Positions 24,225-34,053 of a DNA stretch of 64,000 bases are shown piece after piece. The DNA is taken from the NCBI GenBank assembly GCA_030272585.1, contig BSYQ01000004.1, positions 682,001-746,000 of the forward strand, given 5' to 3'. Origin of the DNA: Bryopsis sp. KO-2023 (taxonomy: Eukaryota; Chlorophyta; Ulvophyceae; Bryopsidales; Bryopsidaceae). Both the position numbers and the translations under genes were made by a program. The notes below the pieces were generated by a model. The model had not been told where the DNA came from, did no database searches, and was given only the letters and a program-made list of their open reading frames with translations. The first letter of the stretch is position 1. Each line of letters starts with the position of its first letter.

Positions 24225-25128
24225 CGACACCTGCTCTTCCCCCACAAACCACATGAATAACATTGCACGTGACACAACTTTTTAGCATTCTTTCCTTGCG
24301 CTTTCTCGACGACCTCCGCCGAGTTCGCTCTAGGGACGAATTGGATAGACATCCACAGGAGTCTTTTCTCGCGTGGACGCTCTGTTCAAACTCGAACCCA
24401 AAAACGAAGTAGCCGCTTTGGGTGGATTTCAAGTCTTGCTTTGAAGATAAACCCCGTCTCGTGCTGGATACAATGATCCTTTCCGGTCTGAACCGGTTGT
24501 GGCGGCGTCCATTCGCGAGTCGTCGACGTTGGCGCAAACAGGTGCCACACAAAACACACAGCTTCGTTTCGATTGTTTCGTTTGTCCAGAGAGTCGTCAA
24601 GAACGCGCGTGACAAAAAAAAAGCAAAAAGTTTTGTCACGTGCGACATAGGGGACGAGCGACGGGCCCACAGACAGTTAACGTTTGAAATTTCTGACAGA
24701 TGAACATTAATCGTTCTCAAGGAAAGACACATGTCAAGGAGAACGGGAAGTATGTTAAGGTGGGGAGCCAATAGGAGTCGTCAATGGCTGCTTGTTTCGT
24801 TGGTTATGGCGCTGGTGGATACACCTTTCTCCCTTCTTCTCGCCTATCTTCCTCTCGTCGCAGCTTTGCCCGAAAGCGAGCCATCGAGGATGGCGCTAAC
24901 CTATCCACAGACACAGACAGGTGCGGGCAGTGGCGATGAGTGCGTTCGAGAACTTGGTGTTTTTGTTGTTTTTTCGTTTTATTCTTTTGCGTGTTCAGAA
25001 ACGCGAAAGGTGCTGTTCGAGGAACGTACTATTGGAAACAAGAAGACAGCGCTCAGCCTGTGACCGTGACGTTTGACACCGCGAGTGGCGAAGTGGTGGG
25101 TGAGTGCGCCTTGGATTTTCTGCGTCGT
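24225..25128 (+). repeat. Copy A of a 904-bp duplicated block
   Basis: This block matches 29990-30893 over exactly 904 bp with no length change. I found only a substitution or so (for example cagcctgtg here against cagcccgtg). It carries the divergent promoter and exons 1-2 of the ferredoxin gene. The flanks differ on both sides. Confidence 0.95.
24784..25095 (+). pseudogene. Truncated copy of ferredoxin gene exons 1 and 2
   Basis: The ATG at 24784 opens the same 45-residue exon 1 as the intact gene at 30549, and exon 2 ([12 protein letters not shown]...) is also complete with its donor. Exons 3-5, which carry all four cluster cysteines, are absent: the copy stops at 25128 and passes into a helicase fragment in the opposite orientation. 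It cannot make a working ferredoxin. A chimeric transcript remains possible because the promoter was copied too. Confidence 0.85.
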
Positions 25129-25398
25129 CGTCCCCAGTCCCATTCCGTCAGCCAAAATGCCATTGATTCGTTTTCTGTACAAGGTCACCAGCCAGTCTAG
25201 ACCGATGTGTTGATATTCTCGGAGAGTGTGTTTCAACAGAAAGGGGACGTTCGTTCGGACATCGCAAGCTGAGAGGGTATTCCCTTTGGGCTGGGCAGTG
25301 CTCGCTTCTTTGGAGATGTCCACTAGATTTGAAGAGTCAGGGTTGGCCTCCTCCCCAAGGGCATTTGAATCAGTAGGATTCTGTCCTCCAGTCGACAC
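25117..25398 (-). pseudogene. SWR1/INO80-type Snf2 helicase fragment with broken ATP-binding motif
   Basis: The minus-strand frame reads [19 protein letters not shown] then a stretch ending [13 protein letters not shown]. This is the start of the Snf2 ATPase domain as found in SWR1/PIE1-type chromatin remodellers. The family has DEMGLGKT at the P-loop; here the Glu is Gly and the catalytic Lys is Thr, and homology stops right there at the junction with the 904-bp block. An upstream stretch ([17 protein letters not shown]) could be the preceding linker. It is best read as a gene fragment left by rearrangement. Confidence 0.7.
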
Positions 25399-25849
25399 TC
25401 TCTGATCGTCTTCCTGAACAACAAGCAGGAAACTAGGAACAGCCCAATGGACCCCCCCCCTTCAAAATATAGAACAACTAATGCACATTGTAATTAGAGA
25501 AATGTCCTGACAATCAAACCCACAAATCTTTCACTCAACAAAATTGAAGCATGGTTGAAAAACAGGAGACATCCCATGCTTCTTTTGTTATCTCTTTCAC
25601 TCCCCAGCAACCGGCCATTGTTTGCGTGTATGTTGTGCAGAATTAATTCCTGTTTAGTGGCACCCTCGCTGAATTCAAGGAATTCCATCACCTCTATTTC
25701 ATCCATGTCCACCCAGGTCTACCCCCCAGACAGGCATAGATTAAAAAAAGGGCTCCCAATTTAGCATAAATTCTCACAGCACCTGATGAGCTGGTATACG
25801 CTGCAACAGAACATGGAATGAATCCGAGGGCCAAACAGGAACTAACCAC

Positions 25850-26358
25850 CTCTTGTTGGAGTACGAGTTTCCAGAGTAGTTGCATGGGCAGCTGTCCGCA
25901 ATCGTGACAGTCACGACCTTCATAACAGATCATAACAGGCGCTCGACCTCTCCAAGTGATTCCCATAGTTGTCCTTGAAGTTCATGGGCTCGCACTTAAC
26001 CTCATAGCACTTACTGCATTCACATCCCACACAAGTTTTTTTTCTCAACCCACGACAAGAACGAACTCTGCGATCGCCCATGCAGTTCTGGATTCTCGGG
26101 TCGAGCATTGAACAAATCACCATCCACAACAGAAAAGCGATGCCTACCCACAACTCCAGTTGTACTCGTAATGGGAATCGGGGATGGCGGCCACGTCCCA
26201 GCCTGTTCCCTGGAATCGCATTCAAACACAACCTTGACCACAGGAAAAATCTCCAAAACCGAAACCATGCCGAGCGACGCACGAAAGTTGCTCAAAAACA
26301 TAGCTTGCACGTGCTCTACCTGCCAATAATCGATGTTGCCGTAACCGCAGCTCCCTAT
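25850..26358 (-). pseudogene. Expansin-like (DPBB domain) gene fragment with a frameshift and no 3' half
   Basis: Expansins loosen plant cell walls without hydrolysis. Exons 26320-26358, 26148-26209 and about 25850-26013 chain in phase to give the six-stranded barrel landmarks: GSCGYGNIDYWQ, GTGWDVAAIPDSHYEYNWSC, GKCYEVKCEPMNF, a SSACYD step, VVTVTIADSCPCNYS and NSYSNKR. Between SSACYD and KVVTV the frame changes: an imperfect 10-bp direct repeat (ctgttatgat/ctgttatgaa) lies at the break near 25930. The WCCGD segment and the C-terminal domain that normally follow are not found; dispersed repeat sequence replaces them. The upstream part, toward a tandem repeat at 26.6-26.9 kb, is not assigned. 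Confidence 0.7.
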
Positions 26359-26604
26359 CTGTGGACTTCGGGAATCGACTCGTCTGGATTTGACACACAC
26401 TTGTTGGCCGTCATGTCCTTTGGTTTATGGTGGCTCGGGCTACCCATTTATGCCCAGCCATCCACACTCGCAATCAGAATTAGGCTCTTTTCTGTGGCCA
26501 TGGCCGATTTTCGCTTCAATTTCCGACGTAAAAGGACCAGGACCTCCGAGACCTCCGAGAATTCCTCCAATGTTCTGGACGTCTCGAGAAGGAAGATAAG
26601 GAAC

Positions 26605-26850
26605 ACCGAGGTCTGGAACAGGTTTCTGAACGGGGTCCTGGCCCAGAAAAAAAGCGAAAAAAGCGCCGAGGACTGGAACAGGTTTCCGAACGGGGTCCTG
26701 GCCCAGAAAAAAAGCGAAAAAATCGCCGAGGACTGGAACAGGTTTCTGAACGGGGTCCTGGCCCAGAAAAAAAGCGAAAAAAGCGCCGAGGACTGGAACA
26801 GGTTCCTGAACGGGGTCCTGGCCCAGAAAAAAAGCGAAAAAAGCGCCGAC
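26605..26850. repeat. Four-copy 60-bp tandem repeat
   Basis: A 60-bp unit starting gaggtctggaacaggtttc repeats four times with a few substitutions, followed by a shorter 18-bp series (gagaaaaaaaacgccgtc type) to about 26915. Frames stay open through it on both strands: plus reads EDWNRFLNGVLAQKKSEKSA, minus reads GQDPVQKPVPVLGAFFAFFL. Its length, a multiple of 3, explains the shared openness, so neither strand is proven coding. It may be the repetitive N-terminal part of the expansin-like gene (minus) or a separate short gene. Confidence 0.8.
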
Positions 26851-27117
26851 GAGAAAAAAAACGCCGTCGAGAAAAAAAACGCCGTCAAGAAAAAAAACGC
26901 CGACGAGAAAAAAAACGAAAATGAAAAGGAGGGAGAAGGGGAGACGGACCCAAGGATGCAAATAGCTAGCTGAAAAAATTACGATGGGTGGTAATCGGAG
27001 TTTTTTTTCGGAGATTATCCAAGCCATGATGTAAGAGGGGGAAACTAAACAGGAATTAATTCTGCAAAACATACGTGCAAACAATGGCCGGTCTGTGTGG
27101 AAGTTTGAGATTGGAAG

Positions 27118-27768
27118 ATCCAGGGGGAAATAGATGGAAAGATACATACTCTTTGTGAGGGGTCAGTGATGCAGAATAAAAGGGATGTGTTAGCCCTTCT
27201 TTTGAAGCATGTAATGAAATATCCTGGCGTTTTGATTTGGACATGGTGTCTTGCATGACGTAATCGTTGCAATGTTGCAAGACACTCTTGCAGATGAAAG
27301 GTTAATTAGAGTTCCCTAAACTTATTTTTGTTAGATTGAGTAGATAGTTTACAGTACATTGTTGAATTATTGAGAAAAAGAAATTTGTGTCCTGGATGCA
27401 CCTGTATCAATTCCTTCCTTCAGGGAATGATTATATGTGATAAAATACAATAAATTGGTGGGGAGTTCCGAAATTAGTGGAAAAGAAATAAAGGAGCACT
27501 TTCTGACACAGCAACCACCATCAGCACAATTTCTGTGAAAATACATTTGATATTTGCACCTTTTCTGTGGTCAGATGTCGAAACTATATTTTCTTGAGAA
27601 AAAAATTGGGAAATATGTCATGAGTGTGGATGGGGAGAGGGGAAGGACAACTGTTGGGTGGGTTTTTCCCAACCCTATGTGTTTTTTGTGGAGTGATTAT
27701 ATCTATATTTTTTTGGAAATGCAATTTGCAGTTTTACTCTGGATATGTTCAAAACAGGCAGCCTCCCT
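27118..27768 (+). repeat. Dispersed repeat, copy 1 (3' end of ARM-repeat gene)
   Basis: This segment covers the last codons and 3' UTR of the ARM-repeat gene. It recurs in reverse orientation at about 41252-41930 with moderate divergence, and its end reappears at the right edge of the window (63950-64000). A related short piece lies at about 25610-25680, reversed relative to 27040-27095. Confidence 0.8.
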
Positions 27769-29951
27769 GACAACTGCCCGTTGAGTCGATGCGTTTTTTT
27801 CCACCAATGCGGAAAGCGCAAGGGCTGCCATAGCCTTGCACCTTGCATGGGGCCCAGACAACTGCTGAACAAGAGGAGGGATCCCTCCACATTGTGCAAC
27901 TCGATTTTGGTGAGCCACGTTCTGGGAAAGACAGACAACCCAAGTAAGTGAAACTACCGATGACCTCAGGGACCAGGCAGGAAACTGATCCATTCCCAGC
28001 TAGCTGGCACGTGCATGATTTTACGCAGGAACAACTCATGGCTTTGACGCTTCTTCTTTGAAGCGTTGCATGCAGGCCTGCTCATGGGTGTCAGCAGCAT
28101 TGTCTGTGAAAACGAGTTAGGCTGACCAACCTCACAAACGACTACACCTATGTATCGAGCAGCATCTGATGTCGCTCAGCTCCAATCCCGCCAATTTGGG
28201 AATGATTTTCTGCAAATTCGAATCACTGGCCAAGAGCCCCTGCAGATTTGAGGAGTGGACTGCAATGCTTGTCAAAGCTCGAACTGCTGGCCCAGGTGAC
28301 GCTGGATTCAGCAAATTCAGCAGGTACTCATGGGTCTGGGAATTTAGCACAAGCTAGGCGTTTGCTTGATTCGTCACCAAATCCCCCGCGATGCCGGCTA
28401 TGCAATTTTTGCCCTCCAGCGATACAGAGGGAAGCATACGAACTACAGAGTCCATCCTTTTGAAGCTGGCCTGGGGCATGCACTCAAATCAGCAGCAAAT
28501 GGAAGATTTGATGGAAAATTTTGATGGAGAAAGTAGGAAAACCTAAACAATGTAGACTTCACCAGAATGTAATCAAGTTTTGAATAGCAGTTGAAAGTTT
28601 TGTCGAGCTGGCATTTACAAGACACTCCTAACGCATCACATTTCGTTGAATTCTTCGGACTTCACATATATATGCCAACCAATATGCAATATGCCTTCCT
28701 GGGGTATTTTTTCTTAAACGAAAAACTGGACGAGCAGTAACCCAGCGATTCTAAAAGAAAACTGCACCTTGCATGTGTCGGTATCTGAGACCTTGGCCAA
28801 CAATGTCACCGCTGCCCTCTTTTGTGGCCAGGATTCCATCAGCATGTTCTCCAATCCGAACAAAAGTCCACCATTTACAGCATTCTGGTGCAAGTGTGGT
28901 CTTTCGTTCAGAATACTGGCCAGACACTTCGCAGCCCCCAAAACCACTTCACCACTACGTACTTTCAGCAGGTCGATCAACGTCTGGATGATAGCTCTCC
29001 AAGTGAAATGAAAATTTGAAGAGCGTGCAAGATCTGGCAAGGTTTCCATGATTGGCAGCTGCCTGCTCGAGGGTGCCTCTAATAGGAAAACTGCCAAAGC
29101 GTCCGTGGCCCCTTGGGAGATAACAACACCAGCAGCAGACTTCTCCTCAGAAAGCTTGACGAGAGCACCTACTGCGGCTTCCCTCCCTTGGCCCCCTGAT
29201 TTCAGAAGCTGGCCCGGGTCTGCAGAATACTTCCCCAGTGCAACGCCAGTCGGGTCTGGGTGCCAAAGGATTAAAATACTGATTGGATGATGAAAAATAA
29301 AAATGCAGGGGTACAATATGATTGGTTCCAGTTGCTTGGTTCATTATTATTTTTTTCTTTATTTGCTGCTCGTTTGCATTCAGGTTGAAATTTAAATATG
29401 CTGTATTCGATAAAGCTGCAATATAAGTTGTCAAAGCACCCGATGACCTCTGAACCAGAACTCTCCATTTGTGTTCTTCCAAATATCCAGGCTAAAAGCC
29501 CCGCCTAGACTGTCTACTGTGCAAAGGGATGATATTGGGTGTGAGGATTATGACTAATTTACAGGTACATGTCCGCCTGAAAACTGCATTACATCCACAT
29601 GGGATTCACCAGCGATTTCTCTTCTACTTGCAGTAGAACCCTCTTCCAAGCACCAATTATGAAAATTCAAGAAATTTGCTTTCAAGCAACCAAGTCCTGG
29701 AGGTATCCCACCTGTGTAAAACGCTGGTGTCCAGAAGCTGTTCAAGGCACGCAGCATCACAATTCAGTTTCCGTTAGACCTGAATCAAGACAGGCCAGCA
29801 GCCTTTTGACTGCTTTTTTCCAAGGGATGGAACTCTGACACTCCCAAGATTCGGACACATTGAACCGCATTCTGGCCACAGCCTCACTCATTTCAGGTGA
29901 CCTTGAGCTCAACATAGACACGATCGGATCCCATGACTGACTTCTTGCCAT
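27703..29951 (-). CDS. Armadillo-repeat protein
   Basis: Minus-strand exons encode ARM-type helical repeats. ATG at 29951 begins MARSQSWDPIVSML; later exons include ALVKLSEEKSAAGVVISQGA, TLIDLLKVRSGEVVLGAAK, GGLLFGLENMLMESWPQKRA, LTSIAVHSSNLQGLLASDSN, and a last exon with NRVAQCGGIPPLVQQLSG and ARCKAMAALALSALVEKN, ending in TAG at 27703. ARM repeats are protein-interaction scaffolds; a precise partner cannot be inferred. Exon joins near 29757 and 28020-28066 are unresolved: each meets an in-frame stop unless an intron is placed there, so a damaged gene is possible. Its promoter lies in the 904-bp block shared with the ferredoxin gene. Confidence 0.7.
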
Positions 29952-30548
29952 TTCACTCCAGGCAGGATGGCCGTAGCGATTACCTGGGGCGACACCTGCT
30001 CTTCCCCCACAAACCACATGAATAACATTGCACGTGACACAACTTTTTAGCATTCTTTCCTTGCGCTTTCTCGACGACCTCCGCCGAGTTCGCTCTAGGG
30101 ACGAATTGGATAGACATCCACAGGAGTCTTTTCTCGCGTGGACGCTCTGTTCAAACTCGAACCCAAAAACGAAGTAGCCGCTTTGGGTGGATTTCAAGTC
30201 TTGCTTTGAAGATAAACCCCGTCTCGTGCTGGATACAATGATCCTTTCCGGTCTGAACCGGTTGTGGCGGCGTCCATTCGCGAGTCGTCGACGTTGGCGC
30301 AAACAGGTGCCACACAAAACACACAGCTTCGTTTCGATTGTTTCGTTTGTCCAGAGAGTCGTCAAGAACGCGCGTGACAAAAAAAAAGCAAAAAGTTTTG
30401 TCACGTGCGACATAGGGGACGAGCGACGGGCCCACAGACAGTTAACGTTTGAAATTTCTGACAGATGAACATTAATCGTTCTCAAGGAAAGACACATGTC
30501 AAGGAGAACGGGAAGTATGTTAAGGTGGGGAGCCAATAGGAGTCGTCA
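29952..30548. promoter_or_regulatory. Divergent promoter of ARM-repeat and ferredoxin genes
   Basis: About 600 bp between head-to-head start codons. A CACGTG-type E-box/G-box core occurs at about 30402 (gtcacgtgcg), and the same sequence near 24639 in copy A. A long minus-strand frame across it is not supported as a gene. Confidence 0.5.
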
Positions 30549-30893
30549 ATGGCTGCTTGTTTCGTTGGTTATGGCGCTGGTGGATACACCTTTCTCCCTT
30601 CTTCTCGCCTATCTTCCTCTCGTCGCAGCTTTGCCCGAAAGCGAGCCATCGAGGATGGCGCTAACCTATCCACAGACACAGACAGGTGCGGGCAGTGGCG
30701 ATGAGTGCGTTCGAGAACTTGGTGTTTTTGTTGTTTTTTCGTTTTATTCTTTTGCGTGTTCAGAAACGCGAAAGGTGCTGTTCGAGGAACGTACTATTGG
30801 AAACAAGAAGACAGCGCTCAGCCCGTGACCGTGACGTTTGACACCGCGAGTGGCGAAGTGGTGGGTGAGTGCGCCTTGGATTTTCTGCGTCGT
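29990..30893 (+). repeat. Copy B of the 904-bp duplicated block (likely the source copy)
   Basis: It matches 24225-25128. It lies between the ARM-repeat gene (minus) and the ferredoxin gene (plus) and includes the whole divergent promoter plus ferredoxin exons 1-2. Since the ferredoxin gene is complete here, this is the probable original. Confidence 0.95.
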
Positions 30894-31701
30894 TGGTGCC
30901 CTCAGCTTTTTTTCCTCACGCGTTTGTGTTTGGTTTGTCCAGGTCGCTGAAGCGAGGGAAGGAGAAAACGTGCTGCGCGTCGCGCAGAAGTGCAAAGCCG
31001 TCAAAGACGATCCGTAAGACTTGACATTGAAATTGGCATTCAGAAATCGCCTCAAATTTCGAGTGGTGCTCGATGATCCAAACCGAATCGATTGTCAAAC
31101 TTGGAGTTTGCTTTTCTACTTGTGGTCCAGACACAATTTCTGCACATTGATGGCGAAGATCTATTTAAAATCTGAGGAACTGGTTAACTTATTATTGTTA
31201 TTTTTTTTTTAATCCGTTGGGTTCACATGTGGGTGCATTGCTGTTGCGAAGAGATTTTTGCTACGAAGGCACATGTGAGCTCTGTGTGATGGAAATCAAA
31301 GGGGTTGCTGAAGTGGGTCAAAGAAGAGATCCTAAAGGTTTGTGAAATGCATCGAAGTCAAAACACAACAAAACAAAATCAATGAAGCATAAGGTAAAGA
31401 ACAACAATTGCACCATGGTGGAACTCCCCACGGTGCTAATTTTGATCTGTGGATCCTTGGAGCTGATGGATAAAAACGTTTGTCCTTCGGTATTTAATTT
31501 CTCAAAGTTCTCAAATCTGGATTGCTTATTAAAGCGTGCATTGTTTTGTTGCCCATTCGATGGCTGATAGTTGGTTGGGTTTTGTGTTTTTTGGTAGCTG
31601 GCGAATTTGTGCGAACTTGTATCACTCCAGTGCCCCCCCGGGACATTGTGAAAGTCAAAGTGCCGAGCGATGAGGATCTGTGGAGCAACAGTTTTGTGTA
31701 A
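30549..31701 (+). CDS. 2Fe-2S ferredoxin-like protein, probably organelle-targeted
   Basis: A small electron carrier with a plant-type [2Fe-2S] ferredoxin fold. Five exons (30549-30685, 30764-30860, 30943-31013, 31252-31337, 31598-31701) splice in phase to 164 residues. Residues 1 to about 40 (MAACFVGYGAGGYTF then Ser/Arg-rich) look like a transit peptide. The fold begins with [14 protein letters not shown] and EGENVLRVAQKC. Cluster ligands are visible: C-x4-C-x2-C in DFCYEGTCELC and the fourth Cys in FVRTCITPVP. The C-terminus is DLWSNSFV. The gene is complete and its 5' half is duplicated at 24.2-25.1 kb. Plastid rather than mitochondrial targeting is an inference. Confidence 0.88.
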
Positions 31702-32116
31702 CTCACCATGTCTGCAAAGGAAGCGCTCCATCTTGTAACACTGTTCAAACTGTCCGATCCCTGCGATGCGTCTTTTTATCCTTTTAACAAAGGCTGTCAT
31801 GGTGACATTCCTGGAACTTTCACAAGACTTTGCTTGATTCGAAATCAGACACTCTCTACCTCAGCCACCTCTTCTCAAAAAACTGACCAAACACCACTGC
31901 ACGCAACAACAAGCACCTCATCCACTCCCGACAAAAAAAGAAAAGAAAAACAAGATATGAAAGCCCAAACAGCAAACTCCCAAACCTCCAATACAACACA
32001 TCCCACAAAATAGATTCCAGGAAACTCTGCAAACAAACACCTGCCAAACCTGGAATTCTGAACCTGACCCTGGCTCTGCTAAGAAACGAATGCACACTTG
32101 TGTAAACTGGGACATC
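31702..32116. other. 3' UTR and flank of the ferredoxin gene
   Basis: About 415 bp of A/C-rich sequence down to the 5' LTR. The last six bases (gacatc, 32111-32116) are one copy of the retrotransposon target duplication. No gene is seen. Confidence 0.5.
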
Positions 32117-32548
32117 TGTTGTGAAAAGGGCAATTAATGGAAAGGAGAGTAGTGGAAGTAGGGACATTTATTAAGGGAAATGGGGGGAATTCGAACAGAA
32201 ACAGTGAACGGTTATGGACAGTCATGTGTTAGCATAAACGTAACGGCGCAGCAGTTATAACTGTAAGCTGCGCCGTTTCGGCTGACGTTTCAGCGAAAGA
32301 GTTTTGGCGGGGACGACGAACGGTCGCACGCCAGAAACTCGCAAACCCATAAGAGAGCGAGAGTTTATTCATGTAACGAACACATTTACAGCGAGTCGCT
32401 AGAACAAAGCTTGTACTCGAGAGGTGTTCCAACCGTTGAGAGTGAAACGACGTCGAGTGGACGTCCGTAACTGCAAAATCAAAGCGAAGAGTTGTCGACA
32501 GACAAGAGACGTCTGTGCGAGACGAGATAAGATGGGAACAACACAACA
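32117..32548 (+). repeat. 5' LTR of the Ty3/gypsy element
   Basis: 432 bp, beginning TGTTGTG and ending CACAACA, a perfect 7-bp terminal inverted repeat. It contains a 10-bp perfect inverted repeat (acggcgcagc, 32243-32252, against gctgcgccgt, 32267-32276) that could fold in RNA. The ORF1 ATG (32532) lies in its last 17 bases. Confidence 0.95.
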
Positions 32549-34025
32549 TGGTTTCGGAGCCGGAAAGATAGGGAGAGTGGTAGGCCTGTTGCTGACAGTC
32601 CTGATGTCGGTAGACGCACAGAATGTGTTTACGCAAGGATATGTCGACGACGTGAGGGAGTTACAAGGGTTGCGCGAGGAAATCAATCGTCTGAGGGAAT
32701 GGCGGGGTGAAGAGCGCGTGGCCTGGACGTCTGAGGTAGCAGAAGCGCGGGAGTCAGGAGTGAAAACTGGCAGTTCGCACTTCGTGAGCGATGCTGCCGA
32801 AGCGAAAGCGAAGGAACGTGGAAAAAAAGGGGACAGCGTTTTGGCGGGAATTGAAGAGGAGGAGCCGCTACAAAGTTCAAGTGCGTGGGCTTGGCTTTTT
32901 GGCGAAAAACGTCAGAAGGTAGTAGTAGTGAAAGGGTGCGTTTCAGTCACGTGCTGTTCGCGCCTAATTATGGAAGTTGCGCAGTCGGTTATTACGTTGG
33001 CGTTGAAGCACCTGGGTGCGTTTTTCGGAGATCCTTTACGATATATTCAAGAAGGATATGAATTGATGATGCCTGAATTGAGGGAAAATCTGGGTATTCT
33101 GTCCAAGGCATTGGGATGGTTTTTTTTGATGATGGCATTGAATGTTGTGGCATATCTTTATTTGTACCTCTCTAACCTAAAAAAAGTGGCAGCAGATTGT
33201 GCTGGGTGGAGTTTGAAGCTGCCTCTGATGTTAGTAATTTCAAAGGTTATTATTAAGCTGTGGGGTTTGATGGCTAAGACACTAAGGGTGCCGAAGATGG
33301 GACGTGATAGTAGTGACAAGACTGCTGAGGAGATACGGAGTTTGAAGAATGAATTACAGGCTCAGAGTAAGATGTTCAAGGAAATGATGGAAAATAATGG
33401 AGGAGGTCGGACTGAGCGACCATATCGTTCGACATGTGGAAACTGTGGTAGCAAAAACCACAGAACAGCCGACTGCACTGAGCCAAGGCGATGCTTATGG
33501 TGTGGTAGCAAAGACCATGGAATCCAACGTTGCCCGAAAAAGGCACAAGGAGTGCCTAAGTCTTTTTTCCCAAAGGTACATTTTGCTGGGAATGCAGATC
33601 GAACCGGTGACCCCTCTGACTCAAAGATGGAACATGAAACCAGCCTGATGTACACTCCTATTGTGCTTGGTGGAAGAGCCGTTAAGTCTTGTTTAATAGA
33701 CACTGGGGCAGAAGTAAACATCCTATCATCGGCTGAATGCGTAAGGCACGGAATTCCTTATGAGTCGGTTATAGGGGAACACATCATTGGAGTCAGTGGA
33801 GAACAGAGTCCGATCTTGGGGCGTACTGTGTTGGAAGCTGTGGTGGGCCCGGCAGACCCAACTCCCTTGGAGTTTTTCGTGGTGAAGAACGTGACTAGCA
33901 CATTGCTTGGGCTGCCTGGGCTGCGTGCGTGCAAGCTTTCGGTTGATTGTGAGCGTGGCGAACTGAAATGCGACGCAACTGGACGCCGAGTAAAGGTGAT
34001 GGTCACTCAGAAGTCAAAAAACTGA
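32532..34025 (+). CDS. Ty3/gypsy ORF1: Gag-like protein with zinc knuckles and aspartic protease
   Basis: 497 residues from the ATG at 32532. The N-terminus has a hydrophobic run (GRVVGLLLTVLMSVDA) that looks like a signal peptide, then an acidic coiled-coil-like stretch. A second hydrophobic segment (GWFFLMMALNVVAYLYLYL) and a third (LMLVISKVIIKLWGLMA) follow. Next are two CCHC knuckles (CGNCGSKNHRTADC and CLWCGSKDHGIQRC) and a retropepsin site, CLIDTGAEVNILS, with a later GLPGLRACKL. No ordinary Gag capsid sequence is recognisable. The frame ends at TGA 34023-34025, right after the slippery site. Confidence 0.85.
   Translation: MGTTQHGFGAGKIGRVVGLLLTVLMSVDAQNVFTQGYVDDVRELQGLREEINRLREWRGEERVAWTSEVAEARESGVKTGSSHFVSDAAEAKAKERGKKGDSVLAGIEEEEPLQSSSAWAWLFGEKRQKVVVVKGCVSVTCCSRLIMEVAQSVITLALKHLGAFFGDPLRYIQEGYELMMPELRENLGILSKALGWFFLMMALNVVAYLYLYLSNLKKVAADCAGWSLKLPLMLVISKVIIKLWGLMAKTLRVPKMGRDSSDKTAEEIRSLKNELQAQSKMFKEMMENNGGGRTERPYRSTCGNCGSKNHRTADCTEPRRCLWCGSKDHGIQRCPKKAQGVPKSFFPKVHFAGNADRTGDPSDSKMEHETSLMYTPIVLGGRAVKSCLIDTGAEVNILSSAECVRHGIPYESVIGEHIIGVSGEQSPILGRTVLEAVVGPADPTPLEFFVVKNVTSTLLGLPGLRACKLSVDCERGELKCDATGRRVKVMVTQKSKN
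32549..32563 (+). other. Primer-binding site
   Basis: Directly after the 5' LTR comes tggtttcggagccgg, starting with TGG that pairs with a tRNA CCA end. The first 12 bases recur as the primer-binding site of the unrelated element at 53.8 kb. The tRNA is not identified. Confidence 0.7.
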
Positions 34026-34053
34026 GTGGCCCCCCTTTCGACAGGAAGGGGGG
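34016..34053 (+). promoter_or_regulatory. -1 programmed ribosomal frameshift signal
   Basis: In the ORF1 frame the last codons are TCA AAA AAC TGA, giving the canonical heptamer A AAA AAC at 34016-34022. After a 7-nt spacer a GC-rich hairpin follows: CCCCCCTT (34030-34037) pairs perfectly with AAGGGGGG (34046-34053) around an 8-nt loop. Slipping back one base continues straight into the pol frame. This is the classic geometry. Confidence 0.9.

Noticed and set aside
26080..26973. 297-residue plus-strand frame through the expansin exons and 60-bp repeats
   Set aside because: Its first half is antisense to clear expansin exons and its second half is simple tandem repeat; not supported as one gene.
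29757..30536. 259-residue minus-strand frame upstream of the ARM-repeat gene (also partly at 24169-24771)
   Set aside because: Only its last 64 codons look like ARM-gene sequence; the rest covers the divergent promoter and ferredoxin exon 1 in antisense.
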